Both the position numbers and the translations under genes were made by a program. A stretch of DNA of 64,000 nucleotides from assembly GCF_021764745.1 (NCBI RefSeq), contig NZ_JAETXX010000006.1, positions 172,893 to 236,892 on the forward strand, given 5' to 3'. Source of the stretch: Joostella atrarenae (GTDB lineage Bacteria; Bacteroidota; Bacteroidia; Flavobacteriales; Flavobacteriaceae). The notes under the pieces are model-generated. The model saw only the letters and a list, made by a program, of their open reading frames with translations. It did not search any database and was not told where the DNA came from. Shown here piece by piece: positions 18,209-26,602 of the stretch (within the stretch, counting starts at the first letter, position 1; each line of letters starts with the position of its first letter).

Positions 18209-20998
18209 TTATAATGTTTTGTCTGGTTCACTTCTCTTTTCCCACTTAAGGTCACTCAACATAGAAGACTTGATTCCGATGAAGAAAAACCATGATGCTC
18301 GAGAGCTAAATGGTACCCAGTTAAAGTTAAGTCGGAAACTCTTTAAATCTCTCGCAAACCTTAATTGTGTGTAGGTAAATCCGTTGTTTTTAAAATCGTA
18401 ACCAGAAGATACTCCTACTTTCCATTGTGGGGTAAGGTCTATATTCCCTGAAAACATCAGGGAGTTGTTGGTAATTTCATTCTGCCTATTGCTATTGGAA
18501 TAAGTTAAGGAGTATGCGAGCCTTAAATCCCAAGGGAGCTTTGCAGAATAAGCCTCTGTGGGCACTTCTTCTTTATCTTCTTTATCTTCGTCAGCAAAAG
18601 TACGATCGTCACTAAAATCTTGCGCACGCCCAAATAAATCATCATCACGACCACCACTTTCTGTGTTGTCCATCTTCTTTTTATCATCATCACCAGAGAA
18701 AGTCTTGCTATTAATAGAATAACTAACATTCATATTGGCGCTTGTCATTCTAAATAAACTCCCTCCATTTTCGTAGTTAAAAAGGTCTATTCTCGTACCA
18801 TTATTATCAATGGCGTAAGGATCTAAAGTAGCACCGAAGTTAACACTCATTTTATTTTGAAAGAACTGTGTACCTCCACTAACTCTAACGGGGCTCCATG
18901 GAAGAGAATCTGCAACAATGTTATATCCTGTGCTAAAGTTTAAGTTGTTAAGCAACATCACTTTTTTAGGCTCTGTGGCTGTAGTATCTTTATCTCTTAC
19001 TTTGGCTTCTACAACATTACTTAGCGAAAGACCAATGTTATTCGAGTTACTTAAGCTTGGAGTACCATATAGTCCGTCTTCAAAAGGGGAGTATAGTTGT
19101 TTAACTCCGTCCTCATCTACATATTCATCGTAATACTGCTCAAAAGAAGGTGTGTATCCATAACTTACAGAAGGCCTCATGGTATGCCTAATAGCCTGTA
19201 TTTTTTTATCTTCACCGAAATTAAAAGTACCATAAAGAGTGGTTCCTATACTAGCATTTAAATTGTATGTTCCAAAACGATCAAATCCACTTAGCGTATC
19301 GATGGTAGCATCTTCTAGTAATTCATCGTAGTCATTACGCTTTATGGTTTTTAATTGCCAAACTTCATTATAATTTGCTCCTACGGAAGTACTAAAGAAT
19401 TTAAAGATTTTAAAGTTTGTGCTAATCGGAATGGTGTGTTGAAAAGCAGACTTCGCATCATCAAACATTTCACTTTTAAAAAGCAACGTATCTATTGTAC
19501 TAATTCTATTTTCTGCCTTGAAATTATATTGAAAATTCACATTTTGAATAATTCCCCTTTTGGTACCATCCTTTTTTGCAAACGGATAAATACGTTCCAT
19601 GCTTGCTTGTAAACTAGGAAGCGTCATGTTTACCGATTGGTCGTTCGTATTTTGCTGAATGGAAGTAGTGGCATTTAAATTCACCATCGGGTAGGATGGA
19701 AAAGTTTTGTTATATGAAATGGACGACTGCAAGGTGTTATTCAAGAAATTCGGTGTATTCAATTGGTTAAAAGAATCTTGGTAATACTGGCTACTACCAA
19801 AGTTAACAGAAGCAGAAAGTCTTGAATTTGGACTTGCTTTTGCGTCTTGACTATGATTCCATTGAATATTGTAAATAGTTCCCCTGCTATAATCTGGGAA
19901 ACCACGCTGGCTGGTTATATTATTTTCATACCTAAGCCTCACAGATCCACGGTACCTATACCTTTTAGCATAGTTGGTTTCTGTTCGCAATCCATAACTT
20001 CCGTTGGTGTAATAATCCCCAAGAACAGCAAGATCAAAATAGTCACTAATAGCAAAATAGTAACCTCCATTCTGTAAGGAGTATCCTCTAGAATTGGTTT
20101 GTCCAGGTGTAGGCATTATAATCCCAGAATTTCGTCTTTCTTGAGACATTGGAAAATATGCAAAAGGTACCGCTATTGGTGTCGGTACATCTGCAATATA
20201 CATATTACTAAACCCAGCTATAATCTTTTTATTGGGAACAAATTTACCCTTACGAACTCGTATATAATAATCAGGATTGTCTACATCTTCCGAAGTAGTT
20301 ATTTTTCCTTCCTTTAAAAAATATACAGAGTCATTTTCTTTTTTTACAATCTCCGCAAAAACATTCATAGATTCTCCAACAGATTGCTCCGTTCTAGAAT
20401 TGAAAATAAGAGCTTTCTTGGTGTCGAAATTAAACCGAATAGAATCGGGTTCTATAACACTGTTTCCTTGTTTAAAGTATGGAGGTTGTGATAATTCTCC
20501 TGTAGAATCTTTAATTCGACCAGCATAAACTTCGTTGGTTGTATAGTCAATCACTATTATTCCTGATTTCAATTCGTAATCTTGGTAATAGATTTCTGCC
20601 TCATTATACAGGTAGATTTTCTTCTCCACCCGACTCATTTTCATGTAATCTTTAGCCTTGTATTTTATTTTTCCTTGAAGAAAACCTTGTTTTGTAGTGT
20701 CTTTAGCAATCGTATCTCTTGCTGTGGTATCTATTACAGCAGTATTCGTCAATACTTCGTCAGCACTAATGTTTACAGTGTCTTTTGGTTCTTCTTGGAA
20801 CTGAATATCGAGTGCTTGAACCTGAGGTCTTTCTTGCGCATAAAAGACACCACTGATAAACAGAGTGAATAGCGCTAAAAGTATGTTATGTTTCTTTGCT
20901 TGCAAAGCTTTTAATCCTATTTTTGTATAAAGAGTGGCGCGGTTTTTGCCCTGCCAAACATACGCATATTTTTTTGTCTGTTTGTTATACATTAACAA
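18209..20998 (-). CDS. lptD: LptD-like outer-membrane LPS assembly protein
   Basis: Up to 929 residues. A hydrophobic signal around residues 37-54 (HNILLALFTLFISGVFYAQ) is preceded by an unusually long basic N-terminus, so the true start may lie downstream of the ATG at 20998. Residues of about 100-300 contain the OstA/LptA-like beta-jellyroll, and the remainder is a C-terminal beta-barrel with an acidic, low-complexity loop (about 785-830) rich in Asp/Glu/Lys. Bacteroidota carry this divergent LptD type, which inserts lipopolysaccharide into the outer leaflet. ridA is downstream, and the amidase gene diverges upstream. Confidence 0.82.
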   Translation of the reverse strand: MLMYNKQTKKYAYVWQGKNRATLYTKIGLKALQAKKHNILLALFTLFISGVFYAQERPQVQALDIQFQEEPKDTVNISADEVLTNTAVIDTTARDTIAKDTTKQGFLQGKIKYKAKDYMKMSRVEKKIYLYNEAEIYYQDYELKSGIIVIDYTTNEVYAGRIKDSTGELSQPPYFKQGNSVIEPDSIRFNFDTKKALIFNSRTEQSVGESMNVFAEIVKKENDSVYFLKEGKITTSEDVDNPDYYIRVRKGKFVPNKKIIAGFSNMYIADVPTPIAVPFAYFPMSQERRNSGIIMPTPGQTNSRGYSLQNGGYYFAISDYFDLAVLGDYYTNGSYGLRTETNYAKRYRYRGSVRLRYENNITSQRGFPDYSRGTIYNIQWNHSQDAKASPNSRLSASVNFGSSQYYQDSFNQLNTPNFLNNTLQSSISYNKTFPSYPMVNLNATTSIQQNTNDQSVNMTLPSLQASMERIYPFAKKDGTKRGIIQNVNFQYNFKAENRISTIDTLLFKSEMFDDAKSAFQHTIPISTNFKIFKFFSTSVGANYNEVWQLKTIKRNDYDELLEDATIDTLSGFDRFGTYNLNASIGTTLYGTFNFGEDKKIQAIRHTMRPSVSYGYTPSFEQYYDEYVDEDGVKQLYSPFEDGLYGTPSLSNSNNIGLSLSNVVEAKVRDKDTTATEPKKVMLLNNLNFSTGYNIVADSLPWSPVRVSGGTQFFQNKMSVNFGATLDPYAIDNNGTRIDLFNYENGGSLFRMTSANMNVSYSINSKTFSGDDDKKKMDNTESGGRDDDLFGRAQDFSDDRTFADEDKEDKEEVPTEAYSAKLPWDLRLAYSLTYSNSNRQNEITNNSLMFSGNIDLTPQWKVGVSSGYDFKNNGFTYTQLRFARDLKSFRLNFNWVPFSSRASWFFFIGIKSSMLSDLKWEKRSEPDKTL

Positions 20999-21040
20999 AT
21001 TTTAATCAAATAAATAACAGCTATAAACCGTTATTATTTT

Positions 21041-22171
21041 ATGAATAGTTTTTTTAGTACGATTTTTTTATTGATAAGCTTAAGCTTGTCGCAGTCTATA
21101 TATTCTTCGGATATTACTCCTCCGAATGATGGTAAATTTATTGTCGTTTTAGATGCTGGACATGGGGGGCATGATCCTGGGAATTTAGGTAACGGATTCA
21201 AAGAGAAAGAGATTGCTTTGAAAATTGTACTTCAGGTTGGAGAAATCTTAAGTCGCAATCCAAATATTAAAGTCGTTTACACACGTAAAGATGATAGTTT
21301 TGTAGATTTATATGTACGTGGAAAAATTGCGAACGAAGCTAAAGCTGATCTTTTTGTTTCTGTACATTGTAATTCTCATAATTCTAGCGCTCACGGTACA
21401 GAAACTTTTGTTCTTGGACTTCATGTCAACGAAAGGAATTTTGACGTAGCAAAAAAGGAGAACTCCGTAATTTATTTGGAGGACGATTATGAGGTTAATT
21501 ATGCAGGTTATGATATCAACTCTCCAGAGTCTTTTATTGGACTTACAATTATGCAAGAAGAGTTTTTAGATCAGAGTATATTGTTGGCAAAATCGATTCA
21601 AGATAATTTCACAGGAAAATTAAAACGTGTAAATAGAGGAGTAAAGCAAGCAGGGTTTATTGTATTGCATCAAACATTTATGCCAAGTGTTTTAATAGAA
21701 ACTGGCTTTTTAACCTACAAACCTGAAGGTTCTTATTTAAATTCAGGAAAAGGGAAATCGGATATGGCTACTTCTATTGCAGATGCAATTCTTAATTATA
21801 AACGTGCTGTAGATGAAAATGTAGGAGATGATTTTTCTTTTGAAGTGAAAGACCATTTGCCGCCATCTGGTTCTAGTTCTGTAGCAACAGCAGCTTCAAA
21901 TAATAGTATGGAAGGAGTTACTTTTAGGGTGCAAATAGCTGCCGGATCTAAATCCATTCAGACAAAAGCATACAATTTTAAAGGTTTATCACCTATCAGC
22001 AAAGAAAAGGAAGGCAATATTTATCGTTATTATTATGGTGAAGTTACTACTTATGATCAAGTGAAGGTATTGCAGCAGCAAGCAATAAAGAAGGGTTATA
22101 AAAGTAGTTTTGTTGTAGCTTTTAAAAATGGTGAGAAAGTAAAAGTGAAGTCAGTAATTAATTCAATGTAA
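21041..22171 (+). CDS. N-acetylmuramoyl-L-alanine amidase (Amidase_3) with C-terminal SPOR-like domain
   Basis: 376 residues. A signal peptide (about 1-22) is followed by the Amidase_3 zinc domain (about 33-250): VVLDAGHGGHDPGN supplies the first zinc His, KEKEIALK the Glu, and FVSVHCNSHN the second His. A late LIETGFLT carries the catalytic Glu. After a Ser/Ala linker, residues of about 292-370 (EGVTFRVQIAAGSK onward) look like a SPOR-type domain, which binds denuded glycan at division sites. It removes stem peptides from peptidoglycan during cell separation. mlaD follows 64 bp downstream. Confidence 0.93.
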   Translation: MNSFFSTIFLLISLSLSQSIYSSDITPPNDGKFIVVLDAGHGGHDPGNLGNGFKEKEIALKIVLQVGEILSRNPNIKVVYTRKDDSFVDLYVRGKIANEAKADLFVSVHCNSHNSSAHGTETFVLGLHVNERNFDVAKKENSVIYLEDDYEVNYAGYDINSPESFIGLTIMQEEFLDQSILLAKSIQDNFTGKLKRVNRGVKQAGFIVLHQTFMPSVLIETGFLTYKPEGSYLNSGKGKSDMATSIADAILNYKRAVDENVGDDFSFEVKDHLPPSGSSSVATAASNNSMEGVTFRVQIAAGSKSIQTKAYNFKGLSPISKEKEGNIYRYYYGEVTTYDQVKVLQQQAIKKGYKSSFVVAFKNGEKVKVKSVINSM

Positions 22172-22235
22172 AATTAGAACCAATCTTAATAAATTATTTC
22201 TAATTTTGTTGTTTACAGTTAAAAAATAAAAGCTT

Positions 22236-23192
22236 TTGAAATTAACTAAAGAATTAAAAACTGGAATTATAGTAATAGGGGGAATTGTCTTGTTTATCTT
22301 AGGCTTTTCATTTTTAAAAGGAAATAAGTTATTTAATTCTACCCGTACTTACCATGCTGTTTACAAAAATGTAGACGGGCTAGCTTCTGGAACTACGGTA
22401 ACTATAAATGGTTTGCCTGTAGGAAGTGTGAATGATATTGATTTTAAAAATAGCAAAGGGGATTTGGTGATTACTTTTTCTGTAAACAACGATTTCCAAT
22501 TTTCTAAAAATAGTATAGCTGAAATATTTGATACTGGAATTATTGGAGGTAAAAGTCTTCGTGTAGTTCCTGTGTATGATAATAGCGAGCAATCTAAAGA
22601 CGGAGATACTTTAAGGAGTAATATTCAACCTGGAATTACAGAATTGGTTACTCAGAAGTTATCGCCACTCCAGAAAAGTTTAGATGCTGTATTAAAAAAT
22701 GCAGATTCTGTAATGGTTGGTGTAGACGATATTTTGGATGAAGATAGTAGAGCCAGTATTAAGAATAGTATTAAAAATTTAGATGAAGTAATAGCGAATT
22801 TTAGTGAAGCCTCTGGTTCTCTAAATGTGTTACTTTCTGAAAATAAAGACAAGCTGAATCGTTCTATCTCTAATATGGATAATTTAACTACGAATCTCTC
22901 TAATGTAAGCGATTCTTTAGCAAAAGCAGATGTAGGAGCTGCTATTGGTGACCTTCAAAGTAGTATGGCGAAGTTGAATAATATCATGACGAAGATTGAG
23001 TCTGGAGACGGTTCAGTAGGGAAGTTACTTAATGATGAAGAGTTGTATACCAATTTAACAGATGCTTCTATGGAGTTAGAATTGCTTTTAGAAGATCTTA
23101 GATTGAATCCGAAGCGTTACGTACATTTCTCATTATTTGGAAAGAAAGCGAAGCCATACGAAGAACCAGCACCAGAAGAAGAAACTAATTAA
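22236..23192 (+). CDS. mlaD: MlaD-family MCE-domain lipid-transport protein
   Basis: 318 residues, TTG start (MKLTKELKTGIIVIGGIV). One N-terminal membrane helix (about 9-29) anchors it in the inner membrane. The MCE domain (about 38-115; TYHAVYKNVDGLASGTTVTINGLPVG) is the lipid-channel ring subunit, and the region after residue 135 is a long coiled coil ending in an acidic tail. MlaD belongs to an ABC transporter that moves phospholipid between the membranes. The ATPase and permease genes are not next to it. It runs with the amidase upstream and ends 7 bp before the Fe-S oxidoreductase gene. Confidence 0.92.
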   Translation: MKLTKELKTGIIVIGGIVLFILGFSFLKGNKLFNSTRTYHAVYKNVDGLASGTTVTINGLPVGSVNDIDFKNSKGDLVITFSVNNDFQFSKNSIAEIFDTGIIGGKSLRVVPVYDNSEQSKDGDTLRSNIQPGITELVTQKLSPLQKSLDAVLKNADSVMVGVDDILDEDSRASIKNSIKNLDEVIANFSEASGSLNVLLSENKDKLNRSISNMDNLTTNLSNVSDSLAKADVGAAIGDLQSSMAKLNNIMTKIESGDGSVGKLLNDEELYTNLTDASMELELLLEDLRLNPKRYVHFSLFGKKAKPYEEPAPEEETN

Positions 23193-23199
23193 TATATAG

Positions 23200-24528
23200 A
23201 TGAATTATATTCCACAAATACTTTTTGCAGTACTCCTAATTGTAGGCTTTGGATATTTTGCTAATAACATTAAAAAATTAGTTAGAAATATAAAGCTTGG
23301 AAAAGCCGTAGATCGAACAGATAATAAAGATATCCGTTGGAAAAATATGGCTCGTATTGCTTTAGGTCAGCAAAAAATGGTGGTGAAACCTATCGCAGGA
23401 TTTCTTCATATAATAGTATATGTAGGTTTTATAATTATCAATATTGAAGTATTAGAAATTATTATAGACGGACTTTTTGGTACACACAGAATATTTGCAC
23501 CTCTAGGATCTGTATATGACTTTTTAATTGGTTCTTTTGAAATATTAGCGCTACTAGTAATTGTATCGGTAACCATTTTTTGGATCCGTAGAAACATAAT
23601 AAAATTAAAGCGATTCTTTTATTCTGAAATGAGAGGATGGCCTAAAAATGATGGGAATATCATTCTTTATTTCGAAGTAGTATTGATGCTTTTATTCTTA
23701 ACGATGAATGGGGCAGATTATACACTCCAATTAATGGATGCTCCTCATTATGTAAAAGCAGGAGCTTTTCCTGTAAGTCAGTTGTTTGTTCCTCTCTTTG
23801 AGAATATGGAGCAATCTTCTCTAATTTTAGTAGAGAGAACAGCATGGTGGCTTCATATAATTGGGATATTAATTTTCCTTAACTACTTATATTTCTCTAA
23901 ACATTTACATATTCTTTTGGCATTTCCAAACACATGGTTTGCAAACATCAATCCGAAAGGGCAATTTGATAATTTAGAGTCGGTTACCAAAGAAGTAAAA
24001 TTAATGATGGATCCAGATGCCGATCCATTTGCTGCACCAGCGGAAGGTGATATGGATGAAGAACCAGAAAAATTTGGAGCTTCAGATGTATCAGACTTAA
24101 ATTGGGTACAGCTATTAAATGCATATACCTGTACAGAATGTGGGCGTTGTACAAGCGAATGTCCAGCAAGTCAGACAGGAAAAAAATTATCTCCTCGTAA
24201 AATCATGATGGATACCAGAGATCGATTAGAGGAGGTAGGAAAAAATATCGATGCCAATAAAGGTACGTTTGTAGACGATGGTAAGCAATTGTTAGATGAT
24301 TACATTACGCAAGAAGAATTGTGGGCTTGTACCACTTGTAATGCGTGTGTAGAAGCTTGCCCCGTTAGTATTAGTCCGCTATCAATAATTATGGATATGC
24401 GCCGTTATTTAGTAATGGAGCAATCTGCAGCACCAATGGAGCTGAATAATATGATGGGGAATATTGAGAATAACGGAGCGCCATGGCCATACAACCAAAT
24501 GGATCGATTAAATTGGAAAAATGATTAA
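23200..24528 (+). CDS. Membrane (4Fe-4S) oxidoreductase, HdrC/NarI-like
   Basis: 442 residues. The N-terminal half has five or six membrane helices in a nitrate-reductase-gamma-like arrangement (about 5-260). After an acidic linker come two ferredoxin motifs, CTECGRCTSECPAS and CTTCNACVEACPVS, each with the CxxCxxCxxxCP pattern for a 4Fe-4S cluster. This is the electron-transfer subunit of a heterodisulfide-reductase-like pair. Its partner with CCG domains lies at 25140-25931, separated by a HAD gene. The electron donor and acceptor are not known. Confidence 0.88.
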   Translation: MNYIPQILFAVLLIVGFGYFANNIKKLVRNIKLGKAVDRTDNKDIRWKNMARIALGQQKMVVKPIAGFLHIIVYVGFIIINIEVLEIIIDGLFGTHRIFAPLGSVYDFLIGSFEILALLVIVSVTIFWIRRNIIKLKRFFYSEMRGWPKNDGNIILYFEVVLMLLFLTMNGADYTLQLMDAPHYVKAGAFPVSQLFVPLFENMEQSSLILVERTAWWLHIIGILIFLNYLYFSKHLHILLAFPNTWFANINPKGQFDNLESVTKEVKLMMDPDADPFAAPAEGDMDEEPEKFGASDVSDLNWVQLLNAYTCTECGRCTSECPASQTGKKLSPRKIMMDTRDRLEEVGKNIDANKGTFVDDGKQLLDDYITQEELWACTTCNACVEACPVSISPLSIIMDMRRYLVMEQSAAPMELNNMMGNIENNGAPWPYNQMDRLNWKND

Positions 24529-24554
24529 TATTCACCAACAAACATAACTAAATA

Positions 24555-25001
24555 ATGAACAAAGAAGAAGTTGAAAATTTGCTTAATGAAAAATTAGAAG
24601 ACGGGGAACATATAAGTCCTGTTTTACCAAAAGGAATTAAAAATTATTTAATCGATATAGACGGAACTATCTGTGATGATATTCCTAATGAAGAGCCAGA
24701 GCGTATGGCAACAGCACAAGTTTATCCTGATGCTTTAAAAACGCTAAACAAATGGTTTGAAGAAGGACATATTATTTACTTCTTTACTTCTCGTACAGAA
24801 GATCATAGAAAAACAACCGAAGATTGGTTAAACAAACATGGTTTTAAATATCATGGAATGGTAATGGGGAAACCAAGAGGTGGAAACTACCATTGGATAG
24901 ACAATCACTTGGTAAAAGCTACTCGTTACAACGGAAGGTTTACAGATCTTATTGATAAGGAAGTAACAATCCAAGTTTTTGATGACGGAAAGCACGATTA
25001 A
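24555..25001 (+). CDS. Small HAD-superfamily phosphatase-like protein
   Basis: 148 residues. LIDIDGTICDD near residue 32 is the HAD motif I (DxDGT) with the nucleophile Asp. FFTSRTEDHRKTTEDWL is motif II with the Ser/Thr-Arg pair, and MGKPRGGNYHWIDN supplies the motif III Lys and IV Asp. No cap domain is evident, so substrates are probably large or the protein is a minimal C0-type HAD. It sits between the two Fe-S subunit genes on the same strand; a functional link is not established. Confidence 0.8.
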   Translation: MNKEEVENLLNEKLEDGEHISPVLPKGIKNYLIDIDGTICDDIPNEEPERMATAQVYPDALKTLNKWFEEGHIIYFFTSRTEDHRKTTEDWLNKHGFKYHGMVMGKPRGGNYHWIDNHLVKATRYNGRFTDLIDKEVTIQVFDDGKHD

Positions 25002-25053
25002 TAATTGATTTTATATCAAATTATAATCGCTTAAATAAAATGTAAATGTCTGC

Positions 25054-25093
25054 TCGAGTGGAATTAAAAATAAGCTATTTTAGCTCCACTCGA
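25054..25093 (+). repeat. 9-bp-stem hairpin between HAD and CCG-domain genes
   Basis: TCGAGTGGA (25054-25062) pairs with TCCACTCGA (25085-25093) around a 22-base AT-rich loop. It lies in the 138-bp gap inside an apparent operon. There is no T run directly after it, so it may be a partial terminator or an RNA-stability element. Confidence 0.5.
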
Positions 25094-25139
25094 AAGGATA
25101 TTTTTTAATACTGAAGCATAATAAATTAAGGAAAACAGC

Positions 25140-25931
25140 ATGAGTGAAGCAATAAATGTGCCTACAATGGCAGGGATGATGGCGGAAGGAAAAACTCCAG
25201 AAGTATTATTTTGGGTAGGTTGTTCTGGAAGTTTTGATGACAGAGCTAAAAAGATCACAAAAGCCTTTGTTAAGCTTTTAAATAAAGCAAAGGTAGATTT
25301 TGCTGTTTTAGGAACCGAAGAGAGTTGTACAGGAGATCCTGCAAAGCGCTCTGGTAATGAAATGTTGTTTCAGATGCAGGCAATGACAAACATTGAGGTG
25401 TTAAATGGTTATGAGGTTAAGAAAATTGTAACTGCTTGTCCGCATTGTTTTAATACAATTAAAAATGAATATCCTTCTTTAGGAGGGAGTTATGAAGTAA
25501 TTCACCATACACAATTTTTACGTTCTCTTTTAGAAGAAGGACGACTTACTATTGAAGGAGGAAAGTTTAAAGGTAAAAGAATCACCTTCCACGATCCTTG
25601 TTACTTAGGAAGAGCGAATGATGTGTATGAAGCACCACGTGAATTAATTCAGAAGCTAGAAGCAGAACTAGTAGAAATGAAAAGCTGCAGAAAAAAAGGA
25701 TTATGCTGTGGAGCTGGAGGTGCACAAATGTTTAAAGAGCCAGAAAAAGGAAATAAAGACATTAATATAGAACGTACAGAGCAAGCCATAGAAGCAAAAC
25801 CAGATATTATTGCTGCTGGTTGTCCTTTCTGTAATACCATGCTTACAGATGGTGTAAAAGGAAAAGATAAAGAAGCAAGCATCGATGTAATGGATGTAGC
25901 GGAACTTATAGCAAATGCAGAAGATTTATAG
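25140..25931 (+). CDS. CCG-domain Fe-S oxidoreductase subunit, HdrB-like
   Basis: 263 residues. It has the two cysteine-rich CCG-type domains that hold the noncubane Fe-S clusters in HdrB-like proteins: VGCSG near the start and CPHCFNTIKNEYP in the first half, then HDPCYLGR, CCGAGGAQMF and CPFCNTMLTDG in the second. It is the expected soluble partner of the membrane Fe-S protein encoded at 23200-24528. Such pairs occur in many Bacteroidota, but their physiological reaction is unproven. Confidence 0.9.
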   Translation: MSEAINVPTMAGMMAEGKTPEVLFWVGCSGSFDDRAKKITKAFVKLLNKAKVDFAVLGTEESCTGDPAKRSGNEMLFQMQAMTNIEVLNGYEVKKIVTACPHCFNTIKNEYPSLGGSYEVIHHTQFLRSLLEEGRLTIEGGKFKGKRITFHDPCYLGRANDVYEAPRELIQKLEAELVEMKSCRKKGLCCGAGGAQMFKEPEKGNKDINIERTEQAIEAKPDIIAAGCPFCNTMLTDGVKGKDKEASIDVMDVAELIANAEDL

Positions 25932-25964
25932 CTTTTAAGCTAGAATCTTAGAATAAAAATAACT

Positions 25965-25977
25965 CACTTAGTGAGAA
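25965..25977. repeat. Short ACTTAGT-core inverted repeat upstream of the 161-residue gene
   Basis: CTCACTTAGTGAG, a perfect 13-base inverted repeat around the central T, related to the one before gapA at 6259-6269. It is located 36 bp upstream of the next start codon. Confidence 0.35.
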
Positions 25978-26012
25978 AATAAGAAAAGGAATCTTTTTAA
26001 AATTAAAAGAAA

Positions 26013-26498
26013 ATGTACGTAGCTTTCAACGATTTAACAGAATCTGCAAGAGTTTGGATTTACCAAGCCAATAGAAGTTTTACCAAAGAAGAAATTGAAG
26101 AATTAAAAAATAGATTAGAATCTTTTATAGAGCAATGGACAGCTCATGGAGCAAACCTAAAGGCTTCTTTTGAGATCCGTTATAAAAGATTTATAATAAT
26201 AGCATTAGATCAAGAGTTTAATGTAGCTAGTGGATGTTCTATCGACGCCTCAGTTCGATTTATCCAACAGCTAGAGCAGGATTATAATGTGACCCTGCTT
26301 GATAAAATGAATGTCTCCTACAGACAAGGTGATTTTATTGCCTACAAGCCCCTTATCGATTTTAAGAAAATGGCCAAACAAAAGGCTGTGTCTCAAAACA
26401 CGATTGTATTTAATAATTTAGTAACCAATAAAGAAGAATATCAGAATTATTGGGAAGTGCCTGCTAGAGATAGTTGGCACGCGAGATTTATGAATTAA
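26013..26498 (+). CDS. Conserved Bacteroidota protein of unknown function
   Basis: 161 residues, no signal peptide or membrane segment. The sequence is compact and mixed alpha/beta (FTKEEIEELKNRLESFIEQW, then a beta-rich FIIIALDQEFNVASGCSIDASVRF). Members are often labelled ABC transporter ATPase in databases, but no Walker A or B motif is visible, so that label is not supported. The conserved SGCSID segment may be an active or binding site. It lies 81 bp after the CCG-domain gene on the same strand, as in many flavobacteria. Confidence 0.75.
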   Translation: MYVAFNDLTESARVWIYQANRSFTKEEIEELKNRLESFIEQWTAHGANLKASFEIRYKRFIIIALDQEFNVASGCSIDASVRFIQQLEQDYNVTLLDKMNVSYRQGDFIAYKPLIDFKKMAKQKAVSQNTIVFNNLVTNKEEYQNYWEVPARDSWHARFMN

Positions 26499-26602
26499 CT
26501 TTTAAAGGTAGAGAACATACTTTTAAATATAATTCGTCGTTTTTTGTGCAGCAAAATCAATTTCTATTCACAGAAATTATCCTTTTTAATAAAAATTATT
26601 AA

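Noticed and set aside
23200..25931. A single Fe-S oxidoreductase gene broken by insertion of the HAD gene
   Set aside because: Both subunits are complete with their own starts and full motif sets; separate HdrC-like and HdrB-like genes are normal.
26013..26498. ABC transporter ATPase
   Set aside because: Homologues often carry this label, but no Walker A, Walker B or signature motif is present and 161 residues is too short.
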